From positions 434,001-498,000 of the forward strand of contig NZ_NISK01000002.1 of NCBI RefSeq assembly GCF_002205675.1: 64,000 nucleotides of DNA, given 5' to 3'. Source of the stretch: Sphingopyxis bauzanensis (GTDB taxonomy: Bacteria > Pseudomonadota > Alphaproteobacteria > Sphingomonadales > Sphingomonadaceae). The position numbers and the translations under genes are program-made. The stretch's first letter is position 1. The number at the start of each line of letters is the position of its first letter. Below are positions 50,246-59,835 of this stretch, in pieces. The notes beneath the pieces were generated by a model that was given only the letters and a program-made list of their open reading frames with translations, searched no databases and had not been told where the DNA came from.

Positions 50246-51781
50246 CTATCGCGCCGCTGCGGTACTGACAGCAGGGTGCAATGCGTCGAGATAATCGCGA
50301 TTGGCGGGGAGTGCTGCGGCAAGCGAACGCCCGCGCTGGCGTGTTTCGGCAAGCAACCCTGTCGCCCGATCGTTTGCGGTCATGTTGGCGGGCACCGGAT
50401 AGCCCATGCCATAAAGGATATATTGGTGGCTTTCGGCCGAGAAAATCTCGTCGACGCGCGGGAAATCCCATATCGAGGGAGGCTGGTCGCGCCATAGCTC
50501 CAGCATCCCGGCCAGCCGCGGCGGGATATGGGCAGGGTTGCGTTGCTCAAGCCAATAGGCTTCCGGACGCCGGCTGAGCGCATAGTGAAGTTTGAGGAAT
50601 TCGACGATGCGGTCCCAGCGATAGCGGAACAGCTCGTTGAACCGGTCGGCATGGATCGGCATCGCCGCCCGGCTTGCCGGAAAATTGTCGATCAATGCAT
50701 TGAGCGACAATTCGATCAGCACGATGGCCGAGGCTTCGAGCGGTTCGATGAAGCCTGCCGACAGCCCGATGGCCAGGCAATTGCCCTGCCAAAATCGAGC
50801 GCGGTGCCCGGTCGGGAAGCTCAGGCGGCGCGCCGACACTTCGGGCGCGCCGGGCAGGACGCGGGCGATATAGGCGCGCAGCGCCGCCTCGGCGGCATCG
50901 TCGTCCATGAAGCGGCTGGCATAGACGCAGCCGATACCGCGCCGACCCGGCAGGCCGATATCCCAGATCCAGCCCGCGGCATGCGCGGTCGATACGGTTT
51001 GCGACGCGATCGGGCTGCCGGGGGCAACGGGCACTTGTGCCGCGAGCGCGCGGTCGTTGAACAGGATATCGCTGCGATCGATCCACTCGACACCAAGCTC
51101 GCCGCCGATCAAGAGCGACGCATGCCCGCTGCAATCGATGAAGAGATCGCCAGCGACATCGCCGTGCTGACGCGTCGCAACCGACGCGATGCCGCCGTCC
51201 ACGCCGCGCGCCACCCCGACGACATGGTCCGAAATATGCCGCACGCCAAGTTTGCGAACGGCGTGCGATGCAAGCAGCGCCGCAAATTTTCCGGCGTCGA
51301 GATGATAGGCGTAATTCGCCGCGCCCTGATACTCGGGCATCGCGCGTTGCCGCGGCGCGAGGTCGAGGTCGCAGACTTGCGCCTGCGCGGTCATCGCCGC
51401 CGCAAACGGCAGGTCGGGCGCACTCGTTTGCCACGCCGCGAGCAGGCCGCCGATCGGCGCAGTCGGCGGCGAAGTAAACGGATGAAGATAGCGATCGCCC
51501 GCTTCGCCCGTCACCCAGCCGTCGAACCGCGACCCCTGTTTGAACGATCCATCGCAGGCCGCCAGAAACTCGGCTTCGCCGATCCCGATCGCAGCAAGCG
51601 TGGCGCGCATCGTCGGCCAGGTTCCTTCGCCAACGCCTATGGTTGGAATATCGGGCGCCTCGATCAAGGTGACCGATAGGTGGCCCGCCGTCGCACGGGG
51701 CGAACTGGCGAGGCGCGACGCCGCGAGCCAGCCGGCGGTGCCGCCGCCCACGATGACAATCCTCTCGATCGCTTCATTCAT
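50246..51781 (-). CDS. Tryptophan-halogenase-like flavoprotein (2)
   Basis: 511 residues from the ATG at 51781. FAD site VGGGTAGW, the Lys in [11 protein letters not shown] and [19 protein letters not shown] are present. The W-x-W-x-I-P motif is WIWDIG, with the Pro changed to Gly. It is distant from the other copy (46994-48493), so the pair is an old duplication. It is the first gene after the receptor, separated from it by a hairpin. True halogenation is not shown for this subgroup. Confidence 0.85.
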   Translation of the reverse strand: MNEAIERIVIVGGGTAGWLAASRLASSPRATAGHLSVTLIEAPDIPTIGVGEGTWPTMRATLAAIGIGEAEFLAACDGSFKQGSRFDGWVTGEAGDRYLHPFTSPPTAPIGGLLAAWQTSAPDLPFAAAMTAQAQVCDLDLAPRQRAMPEYQGAANYAYHLDAGKFAALLASHAVRKLGVRHISDHVVGVARGVDGGIASVATRQHGDVAGDLFIDCSGHASLLIGGELGVEWIDRSDILFNDRALAAQVPVAPGSPIASQTVSTAHAAGWIWDIGLPGRRGIGCVYASRFMDDDAAEAALRAYIARVLPGAPEVSARRLSFPTGHRARFWQGNCLAIGLSAGFIEPLEASAIVLIELSLNALIDNFPASRAAMPIHADRFNELFRYRWDRIVEFLKLHYALSRRPEAYWLEQRNPAHIPPRLAGMLELWRDQPPSIWDFPRVDEIFSAESHQYILYGMGYPVPANMTANDRATGLLAETRQRGRSLAAALPANRDYLDALHPAVSTAAAR

Positions 51782-51819
51782 TGCCGTCAATCCTAAGCCA
51801 GCTTGCCGCCATCGTCACG

Positions 51820-51850
51820 CAAAAGAGCCGCGCCCGGGGAGGACGCGGCC
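51820..51850 (-). terminator. Hairpin with T-run between receptor and operon
   Basis: Minus strand: GCCGCG (51849-51844), 11-base loop, CGCGGC (51832-51827), then TCTTTT. It lies between the receptor stop (51889) and the next gene (51781). It probably ends part of the transcripts, so the receptor is made in excess over the enzymes. Confidence 0.65.
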
Positions 51851-51888
51851 CTTTCTTCTTGCGACCCGGCGGAATTGGTCTGTCCGCC

Positions 51889-54873
51889 CTAGAAGCTGAA
51901 CCGAACCCCGGCCGCGTAGCGGGCAAAGCCTGGCTGCACGAAGGTGACATTATTCTTGTAGCGGAGGTGCCCGCGCCGGCCCTCGCCGGTCAGGTTGATC
52001 GCCTCGACAAACGCCGTGAGGCCTGGAATGAACTCATAGCTCGCACTAGCGTCGATCTGCCAATATTCCTCGGTGTAGAAAGGGTTGGGGCCCGTTCCTG
52101 CGAGGAATTCATCGCGCCAGTTCCATGCGACACGCGCCTGGAGACCGTTTTTGTCGTAATAGGCGACGGCATTGGCGCTGTCGCTAAGCCCGGTGAGCGC
52201 GAACTGCGGCACCGAAGATGGCTGGGTGTTGTCGTAGGTCGCATCGCCGTCGACCTTCGTATAGTTCAGGATCACGCCGAAGCCGGTATCCCAGAAGCTG
52301 TGCTGGAGCGCGAATTCCCAGCCGTCGATCGAGGCCTTTTGATCGCTGTTAATCGGCGTCGTGATCTCGAAATTGACCAGCGGATCGCCCGGCGCGGCGT
52401 TGATGATGTTGCCGGTGACCGTGCTTGGAAAGTTGGTGATGATATATTGCCGGATCTGGCCTACCGTCGCGTTCGCGCCGAGCGCCGCCAGTGCCGCATT
52501 CCAGCGCGTCCCCCCGATGGGGGTCGTGAGCCCGAACGCGCTGGAGTCGATGCGCGTCGACGATATGAAGTTGCTCACATCCTTGTTGAAATATCCCACC
52601 GAGATGTAGCTGTCGCGATCATAATACCATTCCGCCGACAGATCGATATTCTTCGACTTGTACGGGATCAGCCCCGGGTTGCCTTGGGCCCCGGTACCAC
52701 CCCCGACGCGGAACAGCGTATCGATCGTGCGGCCGCCCTGCATGCTCGCATAGTCCGGGCGGGTAATTGTGTGGCTGTACGATGCGCGCAGTTTGACATT
52801 CTCCATCGGCGAAATGTCGAAGTCGAACGCGGGCAGCCAATTGTCGTACGACCCCTTGAAGCGCGTGAAGTCGCTGTCGCCCGAAAAGACGACGTTGAGT
52901 TCGTTGTCGCCAACCCAGCGTGTCGTCACGGGCACCGGCACGAGCGCCGCCGATGCAATATCGGTCGTCTCGTAACGGAGGCCGGCGACGAAATGGGCCG
53001 GATTCTGGAACAGGTCGAACACCGTCGCGACCTGAAGGTAGGGCGCGAGCGTCTTTTCCGAAATGCGGCGGTCGGTGTTGAAATTGGCAAGACAGGTGCC
53101 CGGCTGCGCCGAACCCGTTGCGGGGTTGCTGCATGTCTGGAAATTCTGCTCGACGAGGTCAGCCATGCGCTCGAAATCGAAGGTGTAGAAGCTCTGGATC
53201 ATCCCGTCGCGAGCAAGCCCCGGGAATTTGTCGGGAAGCGTCACGAGCGAGAAAATGTCGTCCGGAATGCTCGATGCCGGCCCGGCACCGCCCCAGGTAT
53301 CGTCGTTCTGGATCGTGCCAAACGCCGAACGAACCTTGCTGTCGACGTACGACACGCCGAAATCGATGCTGTCGAGGAATCCGCCGTCATGGTCATATTG
53401 ACCGCGCAGCTGCACCTGGTTGATCCGGTTCCGGAAAATGGCGTTGCGGAACGCATTGCCCGTCGGGGTGATCAGCGAGGCATTCAGCGGATCGATGCCG
53501 GGGAACATGCCATAGGAAATGATCGGCAGATCATTTTCGAAATTGATCGACTGGTTCTGGACGCCGAAGACCGCATTGCCCAGCGACATGCTCGATCCGA
53601 AGCGGTTGACCGGATTGACTGCCGCGGTCGAATGGTGGCCGTCGAGTTCGAAAGTGACGCCACCCGGACCTTGCCATTCCAGATTGACGCCCAGCGATTT
53701 ATTCTCGGCCCGGTTTTCGGTCAGCGCGCCGCTGTACGACAGATCTTTGCCGCCATAGAGCGCGTTCGGGCCGGGCGTGCCCGTCGGAGCCGCGAAGCGT
53801 TCAGTATAGAAAAGCGGGCCGGCGACGGGGCCGTCGGTCCATGCGCTCGACGTGTCTTCATGGTTGAACCAAACGCCGACATTGCTGTTCCGCGTTTCGA
53901 CGGTGTTGCGCGAATACACATAGTCGATCGTCGCGGTAAAGGCGTCGCTCGGGCGGAATTGCAGCACTGCCTGGCCGTTGATCCGCTCGCGATCGATGTC
54001 GTTAAGGTCGTAGGACGCGTTCTGCGGCACCTGATAGACGTCGGTCGGATCGGGCCGATTGGTAATGTTTGCGGCGCGCGGTGTGCCCGGCTGCGCGAGC
54101 GAGCCCCAGTTGTTTTCGCTGCCCAGATAACCGTCGCGCCAGCCGGCATTGGCGGAGTTGGTGCTCGATCTGCGCTTCTGGTACGATCCGACGAGCACGA
54201 TACCGATCGTATCGTCGGCAAAGGTGCTGCTGAAGATGCCCGACACCTCGGGCGTGATCGGATTGCCCTCGTTGCGCGAGGTATCATAGACACCCTTGAC
54301 CGAGAGGCTGCCGCGCATGCCCGGGTTATCGAGCGGGCGCGGCGTGCGGATGTTGATCGTCGAGCCGATCCCGCCCGACTCGATCGTCGCGCGGCCGCTC
54401 TTGTAGACCTCGACCGCGGCAATGCCCTCGGATGCAAGGTTGGCGAAGTCGAAAGATCGCGACGATGGCGCGCTGCCGCCATCGCCGATCAGCGCGGTCG
54501 GCATCTGGCGACCGTTCAGGGTCACCAGATTGAATTCGGGTCCGAAGCCGCGAACGGTGACCAGCGACCCCTCGCCATTCGAGCGGTCGATCGACACGCC
54601 GGTGATGCGCTGCAGCGATTCCGCGAGGTTGGTGTCGGGGAATTTGCCGATGTCTTCGGCCGAAATCGCATCGACGACGCCTTGCGCCTCGCGCTTGATC
54701 ATCGCCGATGCTTCAAGGCTGGCGCGGATACCGGTGACGACGATCTCGTCGCCGTTCGCTTCACCCTCGGCTGCCGTTTCCTGCGCAACCGCCGCCTGCG
54801 CTATGCCCATCAAGGACAGAGCCGACGTACCGACCAGAAACTTGGCAAGCCATTGCTTTTGAGACGCCCGCAT
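51889..54873 (-). CDS. TonB-dependent receptor of the glucan locus
   Basis: 994 residues. Signal peptide (1-31, ending AAVAQ). The plug domain (about 40-170) starts with DEIVVTGIRASLEAS, and a VRGFGPEFNLVTLNGRQ block follows. The large beta-barrel ends in aromatic residues (AAGVRFSF). This is the sugar-type receptor common in Caulobacterales and Sphingomonadales. It would take up oligosaccharides through the outer membrane. LacI-type operators stand 51-84 bases before the ATG. It heads the locus. Confidence 0.93.
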   Translation of the reverse strand: MRASQKQWLAKFLVGTSALSLMGIAQAAVAQETAAEGEANGDEIVVTGIRASLEASAMIKREAQGVVDAISAEDIGKFPDTNLAESLQRITGVSIDRSNGEGSLVTVRGFGPEFNLVTLNGRQMPTALIGDGGSAPSSRSFDFANLASEGIAAVEVYKSGRATIESGGIGSTINIRTPRPLDNPGMRGSLSVKGVYDTSRNEGNPITPEVSGIFSSTFADDTIGIVLVGSYQKRRSSTNSANAGWRDGYLGSENNWGSLAQPGTPRAANITNRPDPTDVYQVPQNASYDLNDIDRERINGQAVLQFRPSDAFTATIDYVYSRNTVETRNSNVGVWFNHEDTSSAWTDGPVAGPLFYTERFAAPTGTPGPNALYGGKDLSYSGALTENRAENKSLGVNLEWQGPGGVTFELDGHHSTAAVNPVNRFGSSMSLGNAVFGVQNQSINFENDLPIISYGMFPGIDPLNASLITPTGNAFRNAIFRNRINQVQLRGQYDHDGGFLDSIDFGVSYVDSKVRSAFGTIQNDDTWGGAGPASSIPDDIFSLVTLPDKFPGLARDGMIQSFYTFDFERMADLVEQNFQTCSNPATGSAQPGTCLANFNTDRRISEKTLAPYLQVATVFDLFQNPAHFVAGLRYETTDIASAALVPVPVTTRWVGDNELNVVFSGDSDFTRFKGSYDNWLPAFDFDISPMENVKLRASYSHTITRPDYASMQGGRTIDTLFRVGGGTGAQGNPGLIPYKSKNIDLSAEWYYDRDSYISVGYFNKDVSNFISSTRIDSSAFGLTTPIGGTRWNAALAALGANATVGQIRQYIITNFPSTVTGNIINAAPGDPLVNFEITTPINSDQKASIDGWEFALQHSFWDTGFGVILNYTKVDGDATYDNTQPSSVPQFALTGLSDSANAVAYYDKNGLQARVAWNWRDEFLAGTGPNPFYTEEYWQIDASASYEFIPGLTAFVEAINLTGEGRRGHLRYKNNVTFVQPGFARYAAGVRFSF

Positions 54874-54923
54874 CCCTTATCCTCCCAATTGACCACTCTC
54901 TTTTGGTGGCGTTGATTCCCTTA

Positions 54924-54957
54924 TGTGAACGTTATCTAAATGGGAACGTTCACATTG
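54924..54957 (-). promoter_or_regulatory. Two LacI-type operators before the receptor
   Basis: TGTGAACGTT at 54924-54933 (plus strand, extended TGTGAACGTTATC) and the same ten bases on the minus strand at 54954-54945 (GGGAACGTTCACA on plus). The sites are 21 bases apart centre to centre, about two helix turns. Both have the AACGTT core. Confidence 0.7.
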
Positions 54958-55016
54958 TCAACGAATTGAGCCGTGGATTCAAATTTCAACGCTGCAGCAT
55001 TTATGCGGCGCCCATT

Positions 55017-55247
55017 TTATCGCAAAGACGACAGGCCAGCGAAACTTGCGGCGGGCCTGTGACGCGGCGTCAGCATTCTCCACTCCGCGGTCGACGCATG
55101 GCGCTCGGCGATCGCGGTCAGACGGGGCGGCGTCGGCAGTTGGAGGTCATAATAGGAAATCAGCGCTGCATAGCCGACCGGCGTCCCTGGTTCGGGAAGC
55201 GCCTTTCCGCGAAAGCTCGTCACGGGCTGCGAAAGCCATTCACTCAT
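55017..55247 (-). pseudogene. N-terminal fragment of a Fic-family protein
   Basis: 76 residues, ATG start. PVGYAALISYYDLQLPTPPRL and EWRMLTPRHRPA resemble the N-terminal domain of a Fic-type protein family that normally continues with AGHLEFALK and a Fic core. Here the frame ends right after SFAGLSSLR, so only the first domain is left. No Fic motif follows. Assignment is from recollection of the family. Confidence 0.45.
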
Positions 55248-55322
55248 AAGAACCTCTGCGAATTTCTTTCACTGGGACCACGTTCGCCTGCGAAAAGCGT
55301 TCACGATTCCCGCCGCCAAAGG

Positions 55323-55619
55323 TCAAGCAGGAAGGTCACCGATTGCTTCTTCAGCCGATGGCACGCAACGAATGCCCAGCGATGCAGTCGTAATAGGGCA
55401 CCCAAATCCGTCGCATGCTCCCACGAAGGGGTGGGCATATTGCGTGTCCTGCCGCAGCGCCTTCCAGTTGTCGCCGAGATAATTGCCGACGACAAAATCG
55501 ATCGCGAGGTTGAGATCGAGTGGCGGCATCGCGATACGGGGAATATCGAGCACCAGTACGCCGCGCACGCGCAGCCCCGGCGGCCGCAGATGACGGCCAA
55601 CGAACTGGTAGTGAAACAA
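55323..55619 (-). CDS. Hypothetical ORF, unknown
   Basis: 98 residues. The second half (LDLNLAIDFVVGNYLGDNWKALRQDTQYAHPF) is protein-like, with Cys in GACDGFGCP. No family recognised and no clear start. It may be a fragment, like its neighbour at 55017-55247. The 971 bases between the two TonB receptors hold only these two ORFs and regulatory sites. Confidence 0.35.
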   Translation of the reverse strand: MFHYQFVGRHLRPPGLRVRGVLVLDIPRIAMPPLDLNLAIDFVVGNYLGDNWKALRQDTQYAHPFVGACDGFGCPITTASLGIRCVPSAEEAIGDLPA

Positions 55620-55785
55620 CGGATGAAGGCGAGTGGTTGTCCGCCAGATGAAGATATTTCCTCGTCGAGCTTAATGCTTTGACCCGTTACGTTGCTAGGT
55701 TGCGACACTGCGGCTGGACCTCCCAGTCTGCATGACCGTCGATCAGTTCGGCAATCAAGCCGAACGATCGCAATTCAGCATTGCT

Positions 55786-55804
55786 AATGCGACTGCTTCT
55801 CATT
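55786..55804 (+). promoter_or_regulatory. Fur-box-like site before siderophore receptor
   Basis: aatgcgactgcttctcatt matches 15 of 19 bases of the inverted-repeat Fur box aatgagaatcattctcatt and sits in a wider CTAATG...CATTAG palindrome (55784-55806). It lies 40 bases before the receptor ATG. Confidence 0.6.
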
Positions 55805-55844
55805 AGATGGCGACGGACTCGTTACACCGTCAGGGGAATACCAA

Positions 55845-57905
55845 GTGAAAACCGCGCGCATCGCCTTGCTTCTCGGCACCATGCTGGCCAGCAGCGGCGC
55901 CCTCGCCGCCGAATCCGCCTCGGCCGATATCGAGGCTCAGGACCAGATCGTCGTCACCGGCTATGCGGGGACCAAGACCGATACCGTACTCGTCGAACTG
56001 CCCCAGCCCGTGAAGGTCATCACCGCCGACCAATATGAAGCGCAGGGCGCGATCAGCATCAGCGATACAGTGAAATATGCCGCGGGCGTGCTCGCCAACC
56101 CCTATGGCCGCGACACCCGCGTCGACGGCTTCAACGTGCGCGGCATCGACGCGCTGCAGTTCCGCGACGGGATGCGCGACATCTTTTCCTTCTACGCCAG
56201 CATCACCTCCGACCCTTATAATTTCGACCGCGTCGAAATCGTGCGCGGCCCGGCGTCGGTGCTGTTCGGTCAGGGTTCGATCGGCGGCCTTGTCAACCTG
56301 GTGTCGAAAAGCCCCGGCTTTGAAACGCAGGGTGAAGTGAGCCTCGTCTATGGCAGCTACGACCGCAAGGAAGTGCTCGCCGACGTCAACCTGGCGCTGT
56401 CGGACAGCTTCGCGATCCGCGCCGTCGGCCGTGCGCGCGACGCCGACACCTATGTCGATCATGTCCCCGACGACCGCGTGATGTTCGCCCCTTCGCTGCG
56501 CTGGAAGCCCACCCCCGACACCGACATCGTCCTCACCGGCCTCTATCAGGAGGACGACACCGGCTCGACATCGCAGTTCCTGCCCATCATCGGCACCTTC
56601 CGCCCCAACCCCGGCGCGCCGGGACCGCTCGACCGCTACACCTTCGTCGGCAAGCCCGGCTGGGACCGCTACGCCGGCCGCTCGCTGCAGGGCATGGCCA
56701 GCGTCACGCATGATTTTTCGGACGCGGTGCGGCTCAGCCTCAAAGCGCGCTACATCGACAGCGATCTTGAATATTTCACCCACTATGCCGACAGCTACAG
56801 CAACCCGACCGATCCCTTCTCGGTCTATGGCACCGACCGCCGCACCATCGGCCTTTATGCCGATGCCAGCGACGCGCGGATGAACGTCTTTTCGACCGAC
56901 AATAATCTCCAGTTCAATTTCAACACCGGCGACACGATCGAACACAAGCTGCTCGTCGGCGTCGACTACAGCTGGAACAAGGTCGGCAAGCGCGGAGTGT
57001 TCGGGTTCGAAACCATCGACCTTTACGACATCGATTACGACGCGCTGCTGACCTACGACCCGACCGGCCCCTTCAACTATGACTCGCAGAAACAGCTCGG
57101 CGTCTATGTTCAGGACCAAATCCGCTTTTTCGACCGCGTCTCGGTCGTCCTCGGCGCGCGGCGCGACCGCGTCACGTCGTCGGCAGGGAACAAGGACAAT
57201 GCCACGACCTTCCGCGCCGGGGTCATCGGCGACATCGGCGCAGGCTTCTCGCCGTTCGTCAGCTATACCGAAAGCTTCCTGCCGATCGCCGGGCGCAACG
57301 AAAATACCGACGGCAGCGTCGGCGATCCGTTCAGGCCGCAGACCGGCGAGCAGTGGGAAGCAGGGATCAAATGGAACCCGCGCCCCGGCACGCTGGTCAC
57401 CGTCACCGGCTTTCGCGTCAAGGAACGCAACCGCGTGCTCTACCTCGCGGGCGGCGGCACCGCCCAGTCGGGCGAGCTCACCACCAAGGGCGTCGAGTTC
57501 GAGGCCAGCCACACGCTGCCCGGCAACTTCGACCTGCTCGTCAACTATGGCTACAACAAGCTGAAGTCGGAGGTGAACACCGACCTCGACTATCTCCCGC
57601 GCCACATCGCCTCGGTCTGGTCGACCAAGACCTTCGGGCTCCCGGGCGAAGCACAGCTTCGGCTCGGCGCGGGGGTCGTCTATACCGGCAAGCGCCGCTC
57701 GACGGGCCCGGCCTGGTCGCTGGTCACCCCCAGTAATACCACGGTCGATGCGCTCGCCGAAGTCAGCTGGAACAACTGGCGTTTCGCGGTCAATGCGACG
57801 AACCTGCTCGATAACAAGTTTTTCGCATCGTGCCTCGCGCGCGGCGACTGCTTCGCCGGCGCGCCGCGCAACGTTATGGCAACCGTCGGCTACCGCTTCC
57901 GGTGA
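55845..57905 (+). CDS. TonB-dependent siderophore receptor
   Basis: 686 residues. Signal peptide (1-22). TonB box/plug start DQIVVTGYAGTKTDT, plug with VDGFNVRGIDALQFRDGMRD and VEIVRGPASVLFGQGSIGGLVNLVSK, the hallmark of FhuA/FhuE-type siderophore receptors. The barrel ends NVMATVGYRFR. It imports a ferric siderophore; the ligand is unknown. A Fur-box-like site lies upstream. The stop overlaps the next gene (GTGA). Confidence 0.93.
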   Translation: MKTARIALLLGTMLASSGALAAESASADIEAQDQIVVTGYAGTKTDTVLVELPQPVKVITADQYEAQGAISISDTVKYAAGVLANPYGRDTRVDGFNVRGIDALQFRDGMRDIFSFYASITSDPYNFDRVEIVRGPASVLFGQGSIGGLVNLVSKSPGFETQGEVSLVYGSYDRKEVLADVNLALSDSFAIRAVGRARDADTYVDHVPDDRVMFAPSLRWKPTPDTDIVLTGLYQEDDTGSTSQFLPIIGTFRPNPGAPGPLDRYTFVGKPGWDRYAGRSLQGMASVTHDFSDAVRLSLKARYIDSDLEYFTHYADSYSNPTDPFSVYGTDRRTIGLYADASDARMNVFSTDNNLQFNFNTGDTIEHKLLVGVDYSWNKVGKRGVFGFETIDLYDIDYDALLTYDPTGPFNYDSQKQLGVYVQDQIRFFDRVSVVLGARRDRVTSSAGNKDNATTFRAGVIGDIGAGFSPFVSYTESFLPIAGRNENTDGSVGDPFRPQTGEQWEAGIKWNPRPGTLVTVTGFRVKERNRVLYLAGGGTAQSGELTTKGVEFEASHTLPGNFDLLVNYGYNKLKSEVNTDLDYLPRHIASVWSTKTFGLPGEAQLRLGAGVVYTGKRRSTGPAWSLVTPSNTTVDALAEVSWNNWRFAVNATNLLDNKFFASCLARGDCFAGAPRNVMATVGYRFR

Positions 57906-58495
57906 GCGAGACCGCGCCTCTCCTATGGCTCGGTGCCGCGGCAATCGTCGCCGCGGTGCTGCAACTGCGCCGCGCATGGGGCCTGCCTCGCCGCTCGACG
58001 TTGCAGAATGGCATCGCTTGGACGTTGATGCTCGCGGGCGCGGCTTTGGCGCTCGCCGATAGCGGCGCATGGGGCCTCGCGGTCGCCGCCCTATTCGGCA
58101 TGGCAAGTGCCGCATTGCTCCTCGCCCACGCCGGCTGGACGTCGCCCCAGGGCAAGGGGCGCGCATCGGACCGCAAGGCGCATATGCTCCCCGAACGGGG
58201 CGAGCCGCGCAACATCGGCCGCCGCCTGCTGACGTTCCTCATCACCATCCCTCTCGCTTTTACCGCGTCGCTGATCGCCGCGCTCGGAGTCCGCGCGCTC
58301 GCGGGAATGGGAGGCTGGAGCGATGCCAACGGCAACGCGCTGGCATTGCTGCTGTTGCCGCTGCTCTGGGGCATCCTCGCCTTCTGGCTGCTGATGATGC
58401 CGCGCCGCCGCAGCCAATGGGCCTGCCTCGCCGTACCCGCAGTCGCCGGGCTTGGCCTTATCTTCATCGGAATCTTCATCGGAGGCGCCGTATGA
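57902..58495 (+). CDS. Membrane protein of iron-uptake operon
   Basis: 197 residues from a GTG overlapping the receptor stop. Five or so hydrophobic segments (about 5-20, 35-50, 55-75, 105-130, 140-165, 172-195) and a polar loop with His and Arg (about 80-100). It stands where DUF3649/DUF3325-type proteins stand in FhuE-PepSY operons, but I cannot match it to either. Its stop overlaps the next ATG (ATGA). Confidence 0.7.
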   Translation: MSETAPLLWLGAAAIVAAVLQLRRAWGLPRRSTLQNGIAWTLMLAGAALALADSGAWGLAVAALFGMASAALLLAHAGWTSPQGKGRASDRKAHMLPERGEPRNIGRRLLTFLITIPLAFTASLIAALGVRALAGMGGWSDANGNALALLLLPLLWGILAFWLLMMPRRRSQWACLAVPAVAGLGLIFIGIFIGGAV

Positions 58496-59835
58496 CGCTC
58501 GCCATTTCCAAGGATGCCGTCCAGCGCGCGCTGTCGGGCCACGCCGCGATCGGCCTGCTCGCCTCGGCGCTGCTCTATCTCATCTGTCTCACCGGCACCG
58601 TCGTCGTTTTCTATCAGGAATGGCAGCGGATCGAACAGCTCGACGCCCCCGAAATGGCCGCGATCGCGCCCGATGCAGTGCAGCGCGGCGTCGCCGCGGT
58701 GCTCAGGGCCGAAAAGGGCAAGCCCGCCACCACCCACCTCTATGTCCATATGCCGGTCGACGGCCTGCCGCGCACGACGATCACCACCGACCATCAGGCG
58801 TTCCACATCGACGCCGACGGCAAGATCGCCGTGCCCGAGGAAAACGCCTGGTCCGAATTTCTGCTCGGCGCGCATTATGCGCTCAACATCCCGGGTCTCG
58901 TCGGGATGACGATCGTCGGCATCTTCGGGGTGATGATCCTCGCGCTCGCGCTTTCGGGCGTGGTCGCGCACCCGCGCATTTTCCGCGACGCCTTTCGCTT
59001 TCGCGCGCGCGACAATCATGGCGTTGGTCTCGCCGACTGGCACAACCGGCTCAGCGTCTGGACGCTGCCCTTTTCGCTCGCGATCGCGCTCACCGGTTCA
59101 ATGATCGGGCTTGGCGTCGTCGGCACCTACGGGCTCGCTGCCGTTTTTTACGAGAATGACATTGAGGCGGCTTATGCCCCGATCTTTGGCGCAGAGCACG
59201 GCGCCAACGCAAGTCCCGCCCCGCCCGCCAATGTCGCCGCCCCGCTAGCCTGGCTCGCAGCTCAGCGTCCGCAAGTCCGCCCGACCTATGTCATCCTTCA
59301 CGACCCCGGGACGCGCGGCCAGCATATCCAGATCGTCGCCGAACATCCCCGCCGCCTTATCTATGGCGAAACCTATGAATTCGGCGCCGACGGCACCTAT
59401 CATGGCAAGGTCGGCCTGTCCGACGGACATTTGGGGCAACAGCTCGCGGCCTCGACATACAACCTCCATTTCGGCAATTATGGCGGACTGCCGGTCAAGA
59501 TCATCTATTTCCTGCTTGGCCTTGCGCTAACTATTGTCGTCGCAACCGGCACTTCCATCTGGCTTGGCAAGCGCGAACGACGCGGTGCCCATGACCAGCG
59601 GCTTCGCAGCCTTTGGGATGGGGTATTGTGGGGCGTGCCGCTCGCACTGACATTGACCTTTCTTGCGCGCCTGATCGCTGGCAATGCTGCGCCGCTCACC
59701 GCAATCTTCTGGCTCCTTTGCGCACTGATCCTGCTCATTGCTGCGGTCCGGCCCCAGCCGAGACCGAAGCGTTTGCTGCAATGGCTTTTCGGCGCAAGTC
59801 TGCTCGCCAGCCCGGTCGCCGTGCTGCTGGGATAA
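58492..59835 (+). CDS. PepSY-associated membrane protein
   Basis: 447 residues. An N-terminal helix with HAAIGLLASALLYLICLTGTVVVF, a periplasmic PepSY stretch (about 60-130), then three or more helices including GLADWHNRLSVWTLPFSLAIALTGSMIGLG. His residues in the helices could bind haem. PepSY membrane proteins next to siderophore receptors are thought to be ferric reductases. It is third and last in the operon, with overlaps throughout. Confidence 0.85.
   Translation: MTLAISKDAVQRALSGHAAIGLLASALLYLICLTGTVVVFYQEWQRIEQLDAPEMAAIAPDAVQRGVAAVLRAEKGKPATTHLYVHMPVDGLPRTTITTDHQAFHIDADGKIAVPEENAWSEFLLGAHYALNIPGLVGMTIVGIFGVMILALALSGVVAHPRIFRDAFRFRARDNHGVGLADWHNRLSVWTLPFSLAIALTGSMIGLGVVGTYGLAAVFYENDIEAAYAPIFGAEHGANASPAPPANVAAPLAWLAAQRPQVRPTYVILHDPGTRGQHIQIVAEHPRRLIYGETYEFGADGTYHGKVGLSDGHLGQQLAASTYNLHFGNYGGLPVKIIYFLLGLALTIVVATGTSIWLGKRERRGAHDQRLRSLWDGVLWGVPLALTLTFLARLIAGNAAPLTAIFWLLCALILLIAAVRPQPRPKRLLQWLFGASLLASPVAVLLG

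Noticed and set aside
51781..54915. 1044-codon open frame antisense to the glucan TonB receptor
   Set aside because: It is a high-GC shadow of the receptor gene; translation shows Arg/Asp-rich noise with no domain, while the opposite strand is a complete receptor.
55830..58166. 778-codon open frame antisense to the siderophore receptor
   Set aside because: Same reason: shadow frame of a clear receptor with no recognisable motif.
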